Assembly (NCBI GenBank): GCA_900708905.1
Contig: CAADRB010000050.1
Span: 936,599 to 1,000,598, forward strand
Length of the DNA: 64,000 nt
Direction: 5' to 3'
DNA from: Hymenolepis diminuta
Taxonomy: Eukaryota > Platyhelminthes > Cestoda > Cyclophyllidea > Hymenolepididae
Positions 13,101 to 24,976 of the stretch are shown here, one piece after another. A program made the translations under genes and the position numbers. The notes beneath the pieces were generated by a model. The model saw only the letters and a list, made by a program, of their open reading frames with translations, did no database searches and was not told the origin of the DNA. Position 1 is the first letter of the stretch. Each line of letters starts with the position of its first letter.

Positions 13101-16100
13101 AATTTAAATTGACTTGAATGACCACCATTTTCTTGATTAAACATTACTTTTTTTAAATATTAGTAAAGGGATAATTTTCTTCTCTCAGTTTTTTGTTAGA
13201 AAAGACGAACACTAGTTTTAAGAATACACATAAGTAAAAGTGCTAGCAGCAAAGCCAAAATCCATCTTTTTAAAAATAATCGATCCCTTCTTTTATCAGT
13301 CGAATTTAGACCGCTTTCCATATGCGACATTAGGAAACTATATTTAAAAACACACATTCATTTCAAAAAAGGATATATAAGATAATAAGTGCCCAACCTC
13401 CTTCAGTTCTGAACACTACTGAACGAGACGATCTCAAAGTGTACAGGCTTCGAAGATTTCAAATGAAACTCAAGCTTTAGAAAATCATAGATTCAAACCG
13501 AGGATAGTTTACACTTGCTTCCCTCTCCCATAAGTACATTATTCATCGTAACCTGTATCTTTCACACCCTAATTCTCCATTTGTTACGAGCCTTAAAAAT
13601 TTGACTGAATAAAAATAAGTAATGCAATGAAAAATTGGAAAGGAATTAACACTTACCATACTTTCCCGATTAAATAAATACGCATATAATGAATCACGTA
13701 GACAATACAAGTAACTCACAGTATATTATCAAAGGTTTGAGTAACCTCAATTTCATTCTTAGAGTTTGGAGTAAATCCCTTTTTCAACTGATTAGTCTAA
13801 AATTAAAACAAAGGATTGATTCACAATTATACTTCTTTCAAATCAGCTTAATGGAATTTTGACATCCAATTCACTTCATGATGACGGTACATTTAGCTAA
13901 GTAAAGGGATTATATATGACTTTCAAATTTGAGAGAATTAAAATAAAATTCTCAATTTCAAGAGCTAAATCAACTGTTCTAGCCGAAAATTCACCAAAAT
14001 ACAATGTAAATTTTTGTCAAATATTGCTGGATCTTTGGTTTCATTATTTGAAAAAAAATTAATAAAAAGGTGGATTGCTGGTTTGTTAATGGCTATTTTT
14101 CCGCCAAATGGGCAAAAGACGTCTTAGTGACGGTTGCCATCGCAATTACTAGGCCGATGGAAAAGCAGCGATGACTCATCCGTTATCCTTTGATTAACAC
14201 CACAAGGCAAATGGGAACTTACTCTATGTTGTCTTGCGACCTGTTCTGAGTCCTTTTCAGCATCAGTAGTGGTTTGGTTATCTCCCTGTGGTTGGAAGTT
14301 ATCTGTAGCATGCTCGTGAGTAGCAGCCATACGATCATCAGTAACGGGAGAGGAGGGTATTGGTATCAGCTGCCTAGATGCTAATCTTTCTGCTTCAGTA
14401 ACCACTACCATTGGAATGAACAAATAAACGTACTTAATTATATTTATTTCTTGTAGTAATTATTTATGATTATGGTTTTTTTAAATAAGGTGAAAGTGTT
14501 GCACTAGCACCATTTTGATTAGCAAATAAGGAGAAGAATTGAAGGACTTAGTAGAAGTATTTAAGAAAACACCAATTTTATAATTTGCCAACCAACGATT
14601 CTTGAAGGGGTAATGCATTTAACATTAAAGAAACTTCATGAATTTTGACCGTTGAAGCTTATCGATTTTCGAGGAAAAATTCCTCATCATTATTCTCATT
14701 CCAGTTATAATTATATTTTTATAAATAATATTTTCAGAAATAAAAATAAATGGAAGGACGTAACGGTATGAAAATGTTACATTTCAAATAAAATTTAAAA
14801 AGCAATCTCTGTTGGCAAGTCTATAACCAACTTAAAGCAGAAAGATTCCCAAGTCAATTAAGAGAAGTGTCAACAGGACTTGACTGACGGTATTTTGGAG
14901 CCGCTCCTACAAGAAACTCGCATTCTGCCATCTCTCTTGTTGATCAGTGTATCGGTAAATATCGACCTTGTGATTTTTTGGCTTAAGGAAAGTATAGATT
15001 AATCAAGCACCACTAGCTTCTTTGTGGTTAATGAAATTCATAAAAAATTTCCATCAAAAAGTCCACCTTTATTAGTCTAATGACTTCTTAAAATCTTAGT
15101 TATTTGACAAACTGGAAAAAAATCGAGTTTTTGTTATTTTCTATTTGATTGGCTCTAACAATACGTTCTGAGGGAAATAGAAACAAGTTTTGCGGATCAG
15201 ATAATTGTCACATTTTTACTTGTCATTTAAGCAAAACAGGTCTCTTTTCCCTGTTATAAAACTGACATGATAATTCTTAACTGCCACAATAATTGAATTA
15301 GACAGAATGGCAGCAGTTTCACTTGATTGCCCTAAGTTAATTTTACCTAATAAAATAACTGCAAAAATCAATACCGATGACATTATTACTAACTCGAATA
15401 TGATAAAATTTTAGATTTTTAAATTCACTCTGAAATCCAAGGCATAAGTTATAAAGTTCGATTTTCAGCTAAACCCTCTACTTAAATGAAAATGAGAGTA
15501 GTGTAACCACTCATTCTTTAAACTCGAGCAATTTTAGACGTCAACATTCCTTGGGTATTAGACAACTTAAGGCTGGATCGTGAAATACGTAATTTGAAGC
15601 TGCAAGACAATTCAAATCTTAATTTACAAAAATCAGTGTAATTGTCTCCAGTAGTCTCGAAAACAATTCCCTAATGGTACTGAACTTTTCAAACACCTTT
15701 AAGATGTTAAGGACAAAGATGGGCAAATTCTAATTCGGGCTTCAGAGATATTCTTACATTAAAAGAAAGATATCTTTTTATCTTACCTTTCTTCCTATTT
15801 TGAAACTGTATTATTTAAAGTAATGCATCTTTATGTCCAAATTGTTTTTGTAATACGAGCATTAAATGATTTTTCTGTTAATTAAATAGACTTAATATAA
15901 ATAAATATCATCAACCTGAATCCAAATCCCAGTTTGATCATATATTCCTGAACCAATAAGTGGCTAGGAACAGCAGCGATCCTGTGAATTTTAATCTCAA
16001 TCCACCACTTAATTCATAAGTTTAAAGTTAATAACGGACTTTCAGACGAACTACATAAACAAAGAAAGTTAAACTATTTCATTGATATCTAGTTTATTAC

Positions 16101-19100
16101 AATCATCTTCTGAAGTTAGAGTCATGTGTTATCTGATGAAAAAACATTGCTGCAAAAATCAAAAATTCGCAAATATAACTGGTGAAGACAGCAGCACCGA
16201 GAATTTGAAAGTCGCTATTGTCAACCTGTCAACATATTTCAAATTAACTGTTTAAAAAACAACGAAAGCTACTTATCTCCAGTATAATCTAAAAGTAATC
16301 CTCGAGGTGGTTAGATGAATCACGAAAATCACGAAATAATTGTATTATCATGTGATTTAGACAAAATTTTCTTTTAGGCATAAACAGAAATGTCTTCCGA
16401 TAGATTCGCACAAATTTGTAAGTTAGATTTTTCCAACCTAATTGTTATCGTCAATATTTTAAATAACATTTATATTTGACAAATTCTCCATTATTTTTAA
16501 TAAAAGAAAACTGATGCATCCTTAACCTCTTTTGCCTAAACTCCTCAAATATACTTATTTAGCATTTAAATGTAGATGAAACTTTGTTTGTGGCCCCTAC
16601 TTTAAACCTTCCAAGCCCCTTAAGAAATGTATTCACAGCATTTGGCTTGAGTAGAGTAATTCGCATTCTATTATCCCTCTTATTGACCATAATCGGCCAG
16701 TGAGGTGGGCCATCCCGATGTTCATCAATAACTTATCGGGCATGCCCGATGTGCTACTACTTCACCAGCACACAACTGATTAAACCGATTCATAAATCCA
16801 TTTGCAAATTAACATCATAGATACTGTTTAAATGAATATATTTTTATAAGAATAAATTAATAGGATTTACATTACACAGATGGATGAAACCGAGAGGCGA
16901 ATACCTGCATCAGAAATGAGTCATGAATGGAAACGTCGTACATATATGTGGACGCCTATTGCATTTTACAGCTCATCGTTGCATCATGAAGCAATAAGGA
17001 TACAATACATAACCGTATTTCAGACTATGAACACCGATAGCATAATAACATAATACCCGCCTATCATGACATATATTAGGCAGACTCGTCGGTGCCCAAG
17101 TTAAAAAATCATTTAAAATAATCCGTAAAGAATAGTTTTTGTTAGTAAGGACGTGGCTCAATATGAGCTTATGCTTTCAAATTTATTTTTTTGTTGATTC
17201 ATATCTTCAAGTACTACATTATTGAATGTCTCCGACTAATGTAATTGACTTTTTTTTTTACTTTTGTTAGAACCTAAATGGATTCATTTTAAGAAATCTA
17301 ATTTAAAGACTTCAGACAATAAAATATACTATTTCATTAAAAGAATAAGTGCCTATGATATGTTTTTTGTAACAGTTAGTGCTTTTCAATTATAGCATTG
17401 AAATTGTAGTTTAGAGAATGAGCAAATATTGTCACAGCTGTGGAATTAAAAATCTCCCTTATAGCTATCTCTCTGTTAATCAAAGACAGTCATTTCAATG
17501 ACCAGATCGTCCCTAAGTATTTAATACTTGTTAAATGTTAGTCAGGTTTAAAAGCTGACAATAAAGAGAAAAGTCTACCTATGTCTCTTATAAAGAGTTT
17601 GGTGTATGAGAGTCCAACTTTAAGTACCTATATAGAAGTCGCTAGTACCTATGATGGATGGTCATTCAAAATATCCAAAAATCGCAAATGTAACTCATGG
17701 CGTCATCTGGTAAATAATAACCCCGCTATGGGGCGTTATCTCATCTTTAACGTTAATCATTAGATCTCATTCAAAGCGTTGCAAACATTATCTTGGAGTC
17801 AGCTCACGAGAATGTGCATTTTAGTTCGGAAGTGTATCATATTTGAATGGCATGTGAAATTGGATTCGTCAGCAGAAAAAAAAGAGGAGGAGCACACTTC
17901 TCACAAAGAAGCTCAGATTTCTAATAATAAGAGTACATAAACTTTATTTATTTTTGACATCTAGGATTATAAATGTTAGGGTTTGCTGATATGATAAATT
18001 CAGTTATAGTCGTCATCGATCTAGCCGATGAAGATAAGAGCAACGGAAATGCTGCAAAATAGTTGTATAGAGAATGTTTAGATAAAACGATGCTTAAAAA
18101 TTAAATTTCGTAATCTTACTGAAAGCAATCTTGATAGTTTGTTTAATAGTTACTATAAATGAACTCCGATATATTAAAATCGTTTAATCGTTTATTGGTA
18201 CCTTGACAATCAGAAGGAAAAGATACCCCGAGTGATTGACCAAACATTTGAACTAATCAAATAGGCAATATGACCTGGACGCTCACTCATGTTATCTCAA
18301 CAAATCCTGAAAGTTGAAAAATGCAATTTTAGAATATAAAGATCAAATTTTGTGTTAATTTATTGACGTTAAAATTCCTTTTCTGATTCTACTCGATCCA
18401 CATCCTTGAATCCATACTGAACTGCTAGCTGAAGAGTAATGATGTAATGAAAAGACAACTCATACTTTTGAAAGTGAATGAATGCGGTTCTAATTCATTC
18501 TAACTCGGAGTATGATCTTATCGTTTTATTATAAAAGGCCTTTTTAAATGGGATATTTAGGGCGATCCAACTGATATCAGAAATAACCCGTATTAATTAT
18601 TTATTTTGAAATTTTCTGTAATTAAAATCATTATCCACTTTAATAATTTAGCGATATGATAGGGGAACAGGTAAATCACATATTCTTCTTACATTGCAAT
18701 AAAACCTTTAGGGGATCGACAAAAGTTTGATAAATTAGTCTACAAGAAATAAAATGCATTCACTATCATATTCAAGGAATTAACGCAACGTCTCTTGTTA
18801 GCTAAATAATTCTTTTTTATTTACCGTAAAATTAACTTAGAAAAACAAATGCTCAAATTTCGGGTAATCCACTAATGCATAAAAAGATAATATTAAAGTA
18901 AAAATCATTCTGAACAAGGAGGAATTGAAATAGTGAATTCCATAAATATATATGAATTAATTACTAAAAATATCTTTTTTTGGCATATAATTTTATAACA
19001 TTATCAACATTGACGTAAGCATTATTTCCCTCCTATTCACAACTATCCCGTTTTGTCAGGTGTATCCTTAAATTACGAAAACAACTTAGAAGATAACAAT

Positions 19101-20831
19101 GTTATGGAACATCTCATGCACTGATTAACTAACGGAATGGTTTTTTTGCCTAATTTTGCTGATTGGATGGTTTTCAACTAAAGCAATGCTATATAATCTT
19201 TTAAATGCAGACTTGTAGACTCTAATGGATGCTTCCTAATAGACAAGAATTAAAGCGATTTCAATTCGCCTTATAGCAGAGCCAAAAGAATATAATATAA
19301 CAAACAGATAATTCAAGAAGTTAGTGAATGGAAGTGAATACTAAATTGTAATTGATGATCGGGATATTTTAAAAAGGTAGTCTCTTAAATCCGTTGCAAA
19401 ATTTGTGAATTGCACAAAATTCTAACACCATAAAATGATTTCTAAGAGGCCAAGCACAGTGATCAATGTGCTCCTCCGTGAAGACGATTTTGATACCCGT
19501 CAGTGCATGTCTGAAGAATGGGATGACAAAGCGAACTACTTAATTCAGGCTAGTGAAGAGAATGGTAGAATTTGAGTTTCCCAATAGTGCAACTTCATGA
19601 TGCTACACGTCTAACTGGGCAAAATGTGAGTTACTCTTAATATTGAACATATTATTCTTCAACCAAATTCTCGCATAATTCTAAGAGATTTTGAAGCTCA
19701 CATGCTTCATCCAACAAAGAGTGAATAAATGTTTATCCCTAAAGCTCTAATTATATGAATAAAGAAAAATAGTTGCTAAATAGTAAAATAATTACCTGAA
19801 ACCTGATTGTCGTAGGAGCAAAGAATGGAATTTGTGGTAGCAGCATGTCTCGACTAAAATGTTTGCGCCGAGACAAGATTAAAGACCTACTTTTAACAGA
19901 TAAGCAAATAGTTATAGTAAATACCAGTGCTCTTTTACTTAAATTAATAAATTGTAAATTGATCATTTTTCAGCAAATGATGCAGACTTCTTCAAGTTCA
20001 TTTACTAATCATTTGTAAAACCCTCAAATGCACCACTGCCTAATCGACAAAGTTCAGACGATGATTTTATTAAACTTTCAGACTATGTAAATGGTTAATT
20101 CAAGTAAAAAAAAATACTTATTTATTATCAATATAGTATTTTTGTTGATATAGCAAATTCGGTACACCATAATAATGCAAAAATAAAACAATAGAACTAA
20201 TTTTTAAATGGAAAACAAATAACAGCACCTCAAATGTAGGAAATTTTTAAAGAAAATTTCTACAAATATCTTACTCTTTAGATCAAGTCTCATCAGCGAA
20301 GGAACGTGTTTTATAACAGTGGGTCGGTAATGCGCAGCTATTTCGGTCTGAATATCAATCTTTTCAACATCTAAACAAAGCATTTAGTAGAAAGGCATCA
20401 AAAGCCTACCTGAAGGATAGCAGCAAGGATTTCCCAAGAGAAAAAGTGTATGAAGAAAAGACAGCCCACTTAAATGACGAACTTCGTTTAAATCAAAAAT
20501 GGAATTGTTTCGAAGATATAGCTCTTTTAGATTAACGCAAGCAGAGAAGGGTTCCAGATTTGATATGTTATTTGAACTGAAAATGTGACAAAGAAAGTCA
20601 ATATTACTGGTGAAAAGAAAATCTGAAGCCATTCAGCAGACAAAATACCTTAGAGATATGACTTCGAGTGTTGGAACTCGTAGAAGTAAAGATGCATCAC
20701 AGATTCGGAGTCCCCTTAAGAAAATATGACTGCATGAACACTTACCAAAGGTTAACTCGCTTGACTTTTTCGAGACACTCTTTCTGAGCTCGTCTCAAGA
20801 TCATTGTTTCAGTCAATGGATGACCGATCAT
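10168..20831 (-). CDS. CFAP410: CFAP410 (C21orf2) leucine-rich-repeat ciliary protein, 8 exons
   Basis: Exons read right to left: 20831-20746, 20714-20649, 20576-20410, 20370-20275, 14404-14223, 13796-13720, 12842-12764, 10311-10168. All junctions are GT-AG and phases agree, giving 298 aa (human about 256). The start ATG follows an in-frame stop. Residues 10-29 (MILRRAQK...RVNLW) match the conserved opening of the family. Leucine-rich repeats run over about 24-106 (LEVISL, NNISNLEP, NLKELYLRNNSI, LLGNPCC). A cap follows (HYRPTVIKHVPSLMRLDL, 120-137), then VTEAE matching the family's VTEEE. The middle is polar and probably disordered. Exons 7-8 end in a helical segment LTEILHLLPRLNDNALALL (253-271), corresponding to the family's C-terminal oligomerisation helix. 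CFAP410 proteins act at cilia, basal bodies and centrosomes. Introns are 31, 72 and 39 nt near the 5' end, then 5,870, 426, 877 and 2,452 nt. The LRR identification is firm. Exon 6 rests on phase and splice sites more than on similarity. Confidence 0.85.
13196..13330 (-). CDS. Candidate 44-aa single-pass membrane micropeptide
   Basis: A short complete ORF lies within intron 6 of CFAP410 on the same strand. It has a polar, basic N-terminal half (MSHMESGLNSTDKRRDR), then a KRW-flanked hydrophobic segment (ILALLLALLLMCIL), then a short tail KTSVRLF and a TAA stop. The layout resembles tail-anchored micropeptides such as the sarcolipin/phospholamban/sarcolamban group, but there is no residue-level match to any of them. 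No promoter or transcript evidence is visible, and a chance ORF in AT-rich DNA is the main alternative. It is not compatible in phase with being an extra CFAP410 exon. Confidence 0.22.
   Translation of the reverse strand: MSHMESGLNSTDKRRDRLFLKRWILALLLALLLMCILKTSVRLF
14885..14985 (-). mobile_element. SINE-like repeat, tail portion
   Basis: Read on the minus strand it contains CTGATCAACA, then ATGGCAGAATGCGAGTTTC, then a TTGTAGGAGC segment. The copy at 26925-27060 shares the same ordered blocks with a few changes, and the copies at 28.2 and 58.7 kb share the GTGAGTTTCT part. The tRNA-like head is poorly preserved. Confidence 0.55.
16645..16790 (-). mobile_element. SINE-like repeat, diverged copy
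   Basis: Plus-strand text has CGCATTCTATTATCCCTCTT, which aligns with the tail block of the 28.2-kb and 14.9-kb copies, followed by a GC-richer head region. It contains the palindrome ATCGGGCATGCCCGAT at 16735-16750. Diverged, so moderate confidence. Confidence 0.4.
19435..19575 (+). CDS. Short acidic ORF or exon on the strand opposite CFAP410
   Basis: A 46-codon frame with protein-like composition (SEEWDDKANYLIQASEEN near the end). It could stand alone (ATG to TGA) or be an exon using CTAAG|AGG or CACAG|TG at the left and AATG|GTAGAA at the right. The family is not recognised. It lies in CFAP410 intron 4, antisense to that gene. Confidence 0.25.
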   Translation: MISKRPSTVINVLLREDDFDTRQCMSEEWDDKANYLIQASEENGRI

Positions 20832-23800
20832 TCTCACTCTATATCGAAGAATAATCGTATACAATCACAGTCATGCGTAATAGTTTACAAGAAAAGCTAG
20901 TTTAAATATCAAGCTTTTTGAAATGGAACCCACATAATAGGTAATTTTAAGAGACCTAAAAGTTTTTTATGACACTCAAAGTCAGTAAATTAAAAATTTA
21001 TAAGTCTAAATATTGGAATATCAAAGCAATGTGAAAATTTTCGTCTAATAAATTAAAATATTGTAATTGCAATAATATTCAAGCTGAACAACCGGCAATG
21101 TAAATCTGTACGTCAAAATAGAGTCAACAAATCGACCCGTAGAAACACAAAGGTCGAATTCATTAAATTCCATAAACTGTATAAAAAATATTAGTTATTT
21201 TTGTTTTAGATAAAATTTTTTTATTTTTGTTAGCATATCAATTTTATGAAAAAACAATTCAAACAAATCAGAAGAATCAAAGCTTTTGCATTCATTTACT
21301 TATTATTTGAGTCATAGGACTTCCAAACCTGGACGATTTTGCAGACAAGTATAAACGTTTTATGAGAAATCTGCTTTTAATTTTTTTACTATAATTCATT
21401 TTTTTAAACTCAACCATGGTACTGAACACTTTAAAAGTGATTCAAAATAATGACTCTTAATTTCATTCAAATGCATTAAATGCAAAATGACTTCATCAGT
21501 GGGTGAATTTTAGACGTTACCAAAAATTTAACTTATCAAATCGTTTATTTTATTTTGTGGCTCATGTCCTACATAACTAACATTTCTCTTGATATTATTT
21601 ACAGTTAATTTTTAACTAGACATGATTAATTTAGGTTAAATCCAAGATTATATTCGCATATTTATTGTTCATTTTATTGCATTCAACTATGAGGCCACCT
21701 GACATTAAGTGTCCCCAAGATTTTTCGTAATGTTTAGCCGCTTATATACTTCATGCTAATTGTTTGTTGAACACATGATGTACAATCTCGATGCTACAGT
21801 CTCTCAGACACGTGAAAAAGAAAGAATGAAGAGGGGAGTGCTTTCGCCTCAAAATATTTATGAACATAATTTTAAAATAGCGTTTTCCATTGTATCTCGT
21901 TATAGTTGAAGGAGGTTAAATCAATCGTTGATAGATATCAGATATGAAAATTTATTAGACCGCAACAAACCACGATCTACTCTAATGCGACTTGCCATTA
22001 TTCTGGTGTGCTATTGGCAGGTTAATGGTGTGCAATCGAAATTTCACTTCCTGTGCACGGTAAAGCATTATTTCGCCTCCCTACCACATTCTTGAAGTTA
22101 TTTCTCCAACCAAGGAGATATAAATCATCATGGCTTGATAAAACGAAAAAAAAAAGTATTCAAATAAAACAATAGTGATATTGCATAGCAAAATAAAAAT
22201 AAATAATGAAGTTTAAAAAATAAAGCTAAAATAATGAGAGTCGGCGTGCAATAAAAGTATACTTTTATTTTGGTGATATTGATTAAAATACTTGGATCCC
22301 GCATAAATGAATATGGGTGCATTATTTGAATGCAATTACTGGTCAGTATTGACAAGGGGTTTGATTGCGTCCTACGTAGCTTTAAGGAAACCTAGGATGA
22401 GTCTCGGGATTACGTATCTTGATGTAACCGCTGATAAAAGATTTGAGTAGATAAGTTTTCAAAAATGTAATGAGCTATGATAAGGGGATTGATAGATTTC
22501 GCGTACTTTGTTCATTGATGAACTTCTAACAAGTCTGGAAGAGGTATGAGTTAGCAGGCAGGCAATAAATGGAGTGACTGCGCGTGTCTACGAGTCAAAG
22601 TGCGATGGTACTACAAAGAAATCACAATGAGATAAATCTCCAAATTAAAGATGACCTAATGGTTTTTGTATTCAGATAAAATGGAGTTCTGGTTCCTTTA
22701 TTCCAACTGTCTCCGTTAACTCTATACGCCTATATTGATATTCCTACTTGTTTAGATGTTCCATCACGATTAAAAGACTGTAATATTGTTTTTCTTTGTC
22801 AAGAAAAAGAGGTAAGTTGCACTAACTAAACAACAAGAGGAAATGTGGCAATGCAATATCGATTAAGGCTTATTGAAAAACTTCGACACAATGAGAAATA
22901 AATTTGAGGATACTCGTAGTTCTGAAACATCTCTAACTGAAAAGGCGAACTTTCATTAGGGGAGCTCAAAGGACACATTCAGTAAAAAGGCAAAAGTTCT
23001 GATGATGACAATGTAGTTAAACTGGAGGATTCCAAGTTTATTCAGGCAACACATTATCCCAGCTTGCTCCAATGGATATCAACTATCAGTTCATATTGAA
23101 AGAAAAACCGAATTCCTTTTGATACATCTAGGGAGATCGATCATCTTAAATCGAGTCATTACATTTATTCATTATTATTCATTTATCAGTGTTGATGTTG
23201 AGTGAATTCTTGTGAGCTCTGCTACGTCTATAATGCCGTTACTAGTCTCATCTACCTGTCATGGCTGTATGGATTTGCAAATGAACCAAAGTGGCATAAT
23301 CAACCCTTCCACAAAAGCAAGTATCCAAGAGGCTCTGAATCTCGTGGAGATGAATCCACTCAGGCACTCGGGAACCAGATATTATTATTGAAATTTAGAA
23401 CATTCGGATATTACAAGATGGATTCAATCCCTTATGCTTACAGAAGTCAATTAAAGTAACCATGATTTCATTACATATCCCTATTCGATCCTCTCCCTCG
23501 TTTCACACCCTACTACACTTATTTGCTACTTCACTTGCTTCCGTGGCTAAATCTTGTAAGTTTTTCAAAATGCCAGAGTTTAAATGTAGCTTGATCGACA
23601 TCAGGTGCATTGATCGGTCCTGATTAGACTCATCGCCAAGCTGTTGGTAGTTGAATCAGCCTAAGAACTATTTTATCGATTATTAATATATCTGTTGAAT
23701 AAGATATACACAACGCTGCTTGTACTCGGCAGTATGGAGTCGTGATAATAGCAAAAAAATGTATTGAGACAATTATTAAATGCTTGAAACTGCAGTTCTC

Positions 23801-24785
23801 AAAATGATTTCATAATTACCTTAAGGTGAACTCAAATTTTTTGAATGTCAATACTTGTCCGTATAATCAAAAAACAGACATTAGTATGGTAGGGTACCAT
23901 TAATTTATGATGTCCTTATGATGGTATTCGGTGGTGATTGTGATTAATGATAATCTGTTGAAAAAAATTAGCCTATGGAATGCACTGTACTAAATGTTGA
24001 AATAGTACGAATGAAAGTACTAGATAGAACGGATACAAAATCACCAAGCAATATGCATGTATATACAAGGACACATTGAATAAAATTAACGCGGAATTCT
24101 TGCTTATAAGCACGGATGCGGGTAAGTATTAAGGCATTGTCCGGAATGCAACACTTGAGGTAGAGCACATTTGTCTATGATTAAATTCCAAAAACCACAG
24201 ATTGTGAACCATTAAAAGTCATGTCCATTGCATGTACAGATTTTGAATGGATACATTTTTATTAATATGACTATTGCCTACAGCGAAACGAAAAATATCT
24301 TACGAATTTTAATTTTTGGAAGCAACTGACATCGGATAACAGTAAATCCAAATGATAGAGAGGAGGGAATCAAAAATTTACATAGAACAACGTCAAGACA
24401 TTGATTTTTGGACTCAAATTGTACAATACTTACTAAATGGGAAGTCCACGTTCCCAAATTCAAATTTAATGATTCGTCCCCTGGATTGCAGTAAATGTGC
24501 TTGTCTTCGATGTTCAGCGTTTATTGACCGGTATTATTTAATCAAGAAGGGTCGGTATTGACGCATCGTTTCGCTTTTTCTTCGAATGGTTGAGAAGGCA
24601 AAATTTTGTTACATACAATTCATTAGCTTACAGTTTTAAGATAGCAAAGGCGAGTAAATAAAGTTTCATAGGCTGTGTTCACTCGACGTGAACATTTTAA
24701 TGAAATTTACGTACTCATAGTTATTGATACCTATAAACTTAAATCAGATTCTTTCTTTATATCTGAGAACATGGACGGTCAAAAC
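20832..24785. other. Intergenic, upstream of CFAP410
   Basis: About 4 kb of AT-rich sequence with no recognisable exon. Open frames at 22128-22355 (minus) and 23202-23459 (plus) are short, resemble nothing I know and have no supporting splice sites. The promoter of CFAP410 should lie at the left end, but no defined element is visible. Confidence 0.4.
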
Positions 24786-24976
24786 TGGTAGCGGCTAATG
24801 TGCCCATCTTTATAGTCAGAAGTCACGAGTTCGATGCCCACCGGTGCACATCCGTTCCCCACAATGGCCAACTGCATTGATTAAGTCTGGCTAATAAAAG
24901 GGGGACAAAATCCGAGTCCCTCACCAAGGTGGCCCCTATAAGCTGTCTTGCCACCCAGAATAAGTATTGAAAAAAG
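24786..24976 (+). mobile_element. tRNA-derived SINE-like element
   Basis: The head resembles a tRNA gene. An A-box-like GGTAGCGGCTAATGTG is followed about 35 nt later by a B-box-like GAGTTCGATGCCC. The body continues with GGCCAACTGCATTGATTAAG and TCTGGCTAATAA, which recur (inverted, diverged) at 54400-54515. The B-box region also resembles the fragment at 52225-52310. The acceptor stem does not pair, so it is not a functional tRNA gene. Confidence 0.6.

Larger units (their letters stand above)
14405..20274 (-). other. CFAP410 intron 4 (5.9 kb)
   Basis: The large intron between the LRR-cap exon and the VTEAE exon. It contains two SINE-like copies (about 14885-14985 and 16645-16790), a perfect 16-bp palindrome at 16735-16750, and a plus-strand short ORF at 19435-19575. 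Nothing else gene-like was recognised. Confidence 0.7.

Noticed and set aside
24786..24860. Possible tRNA genes at the SINE heads (also near 38.7, 52.2, 55.1, 57.1 and 58.7 kb)
   Set aside because: B-box-like motifs are present, but acceptor and anticodon stems do not pair properly and SINE-type tails follow.
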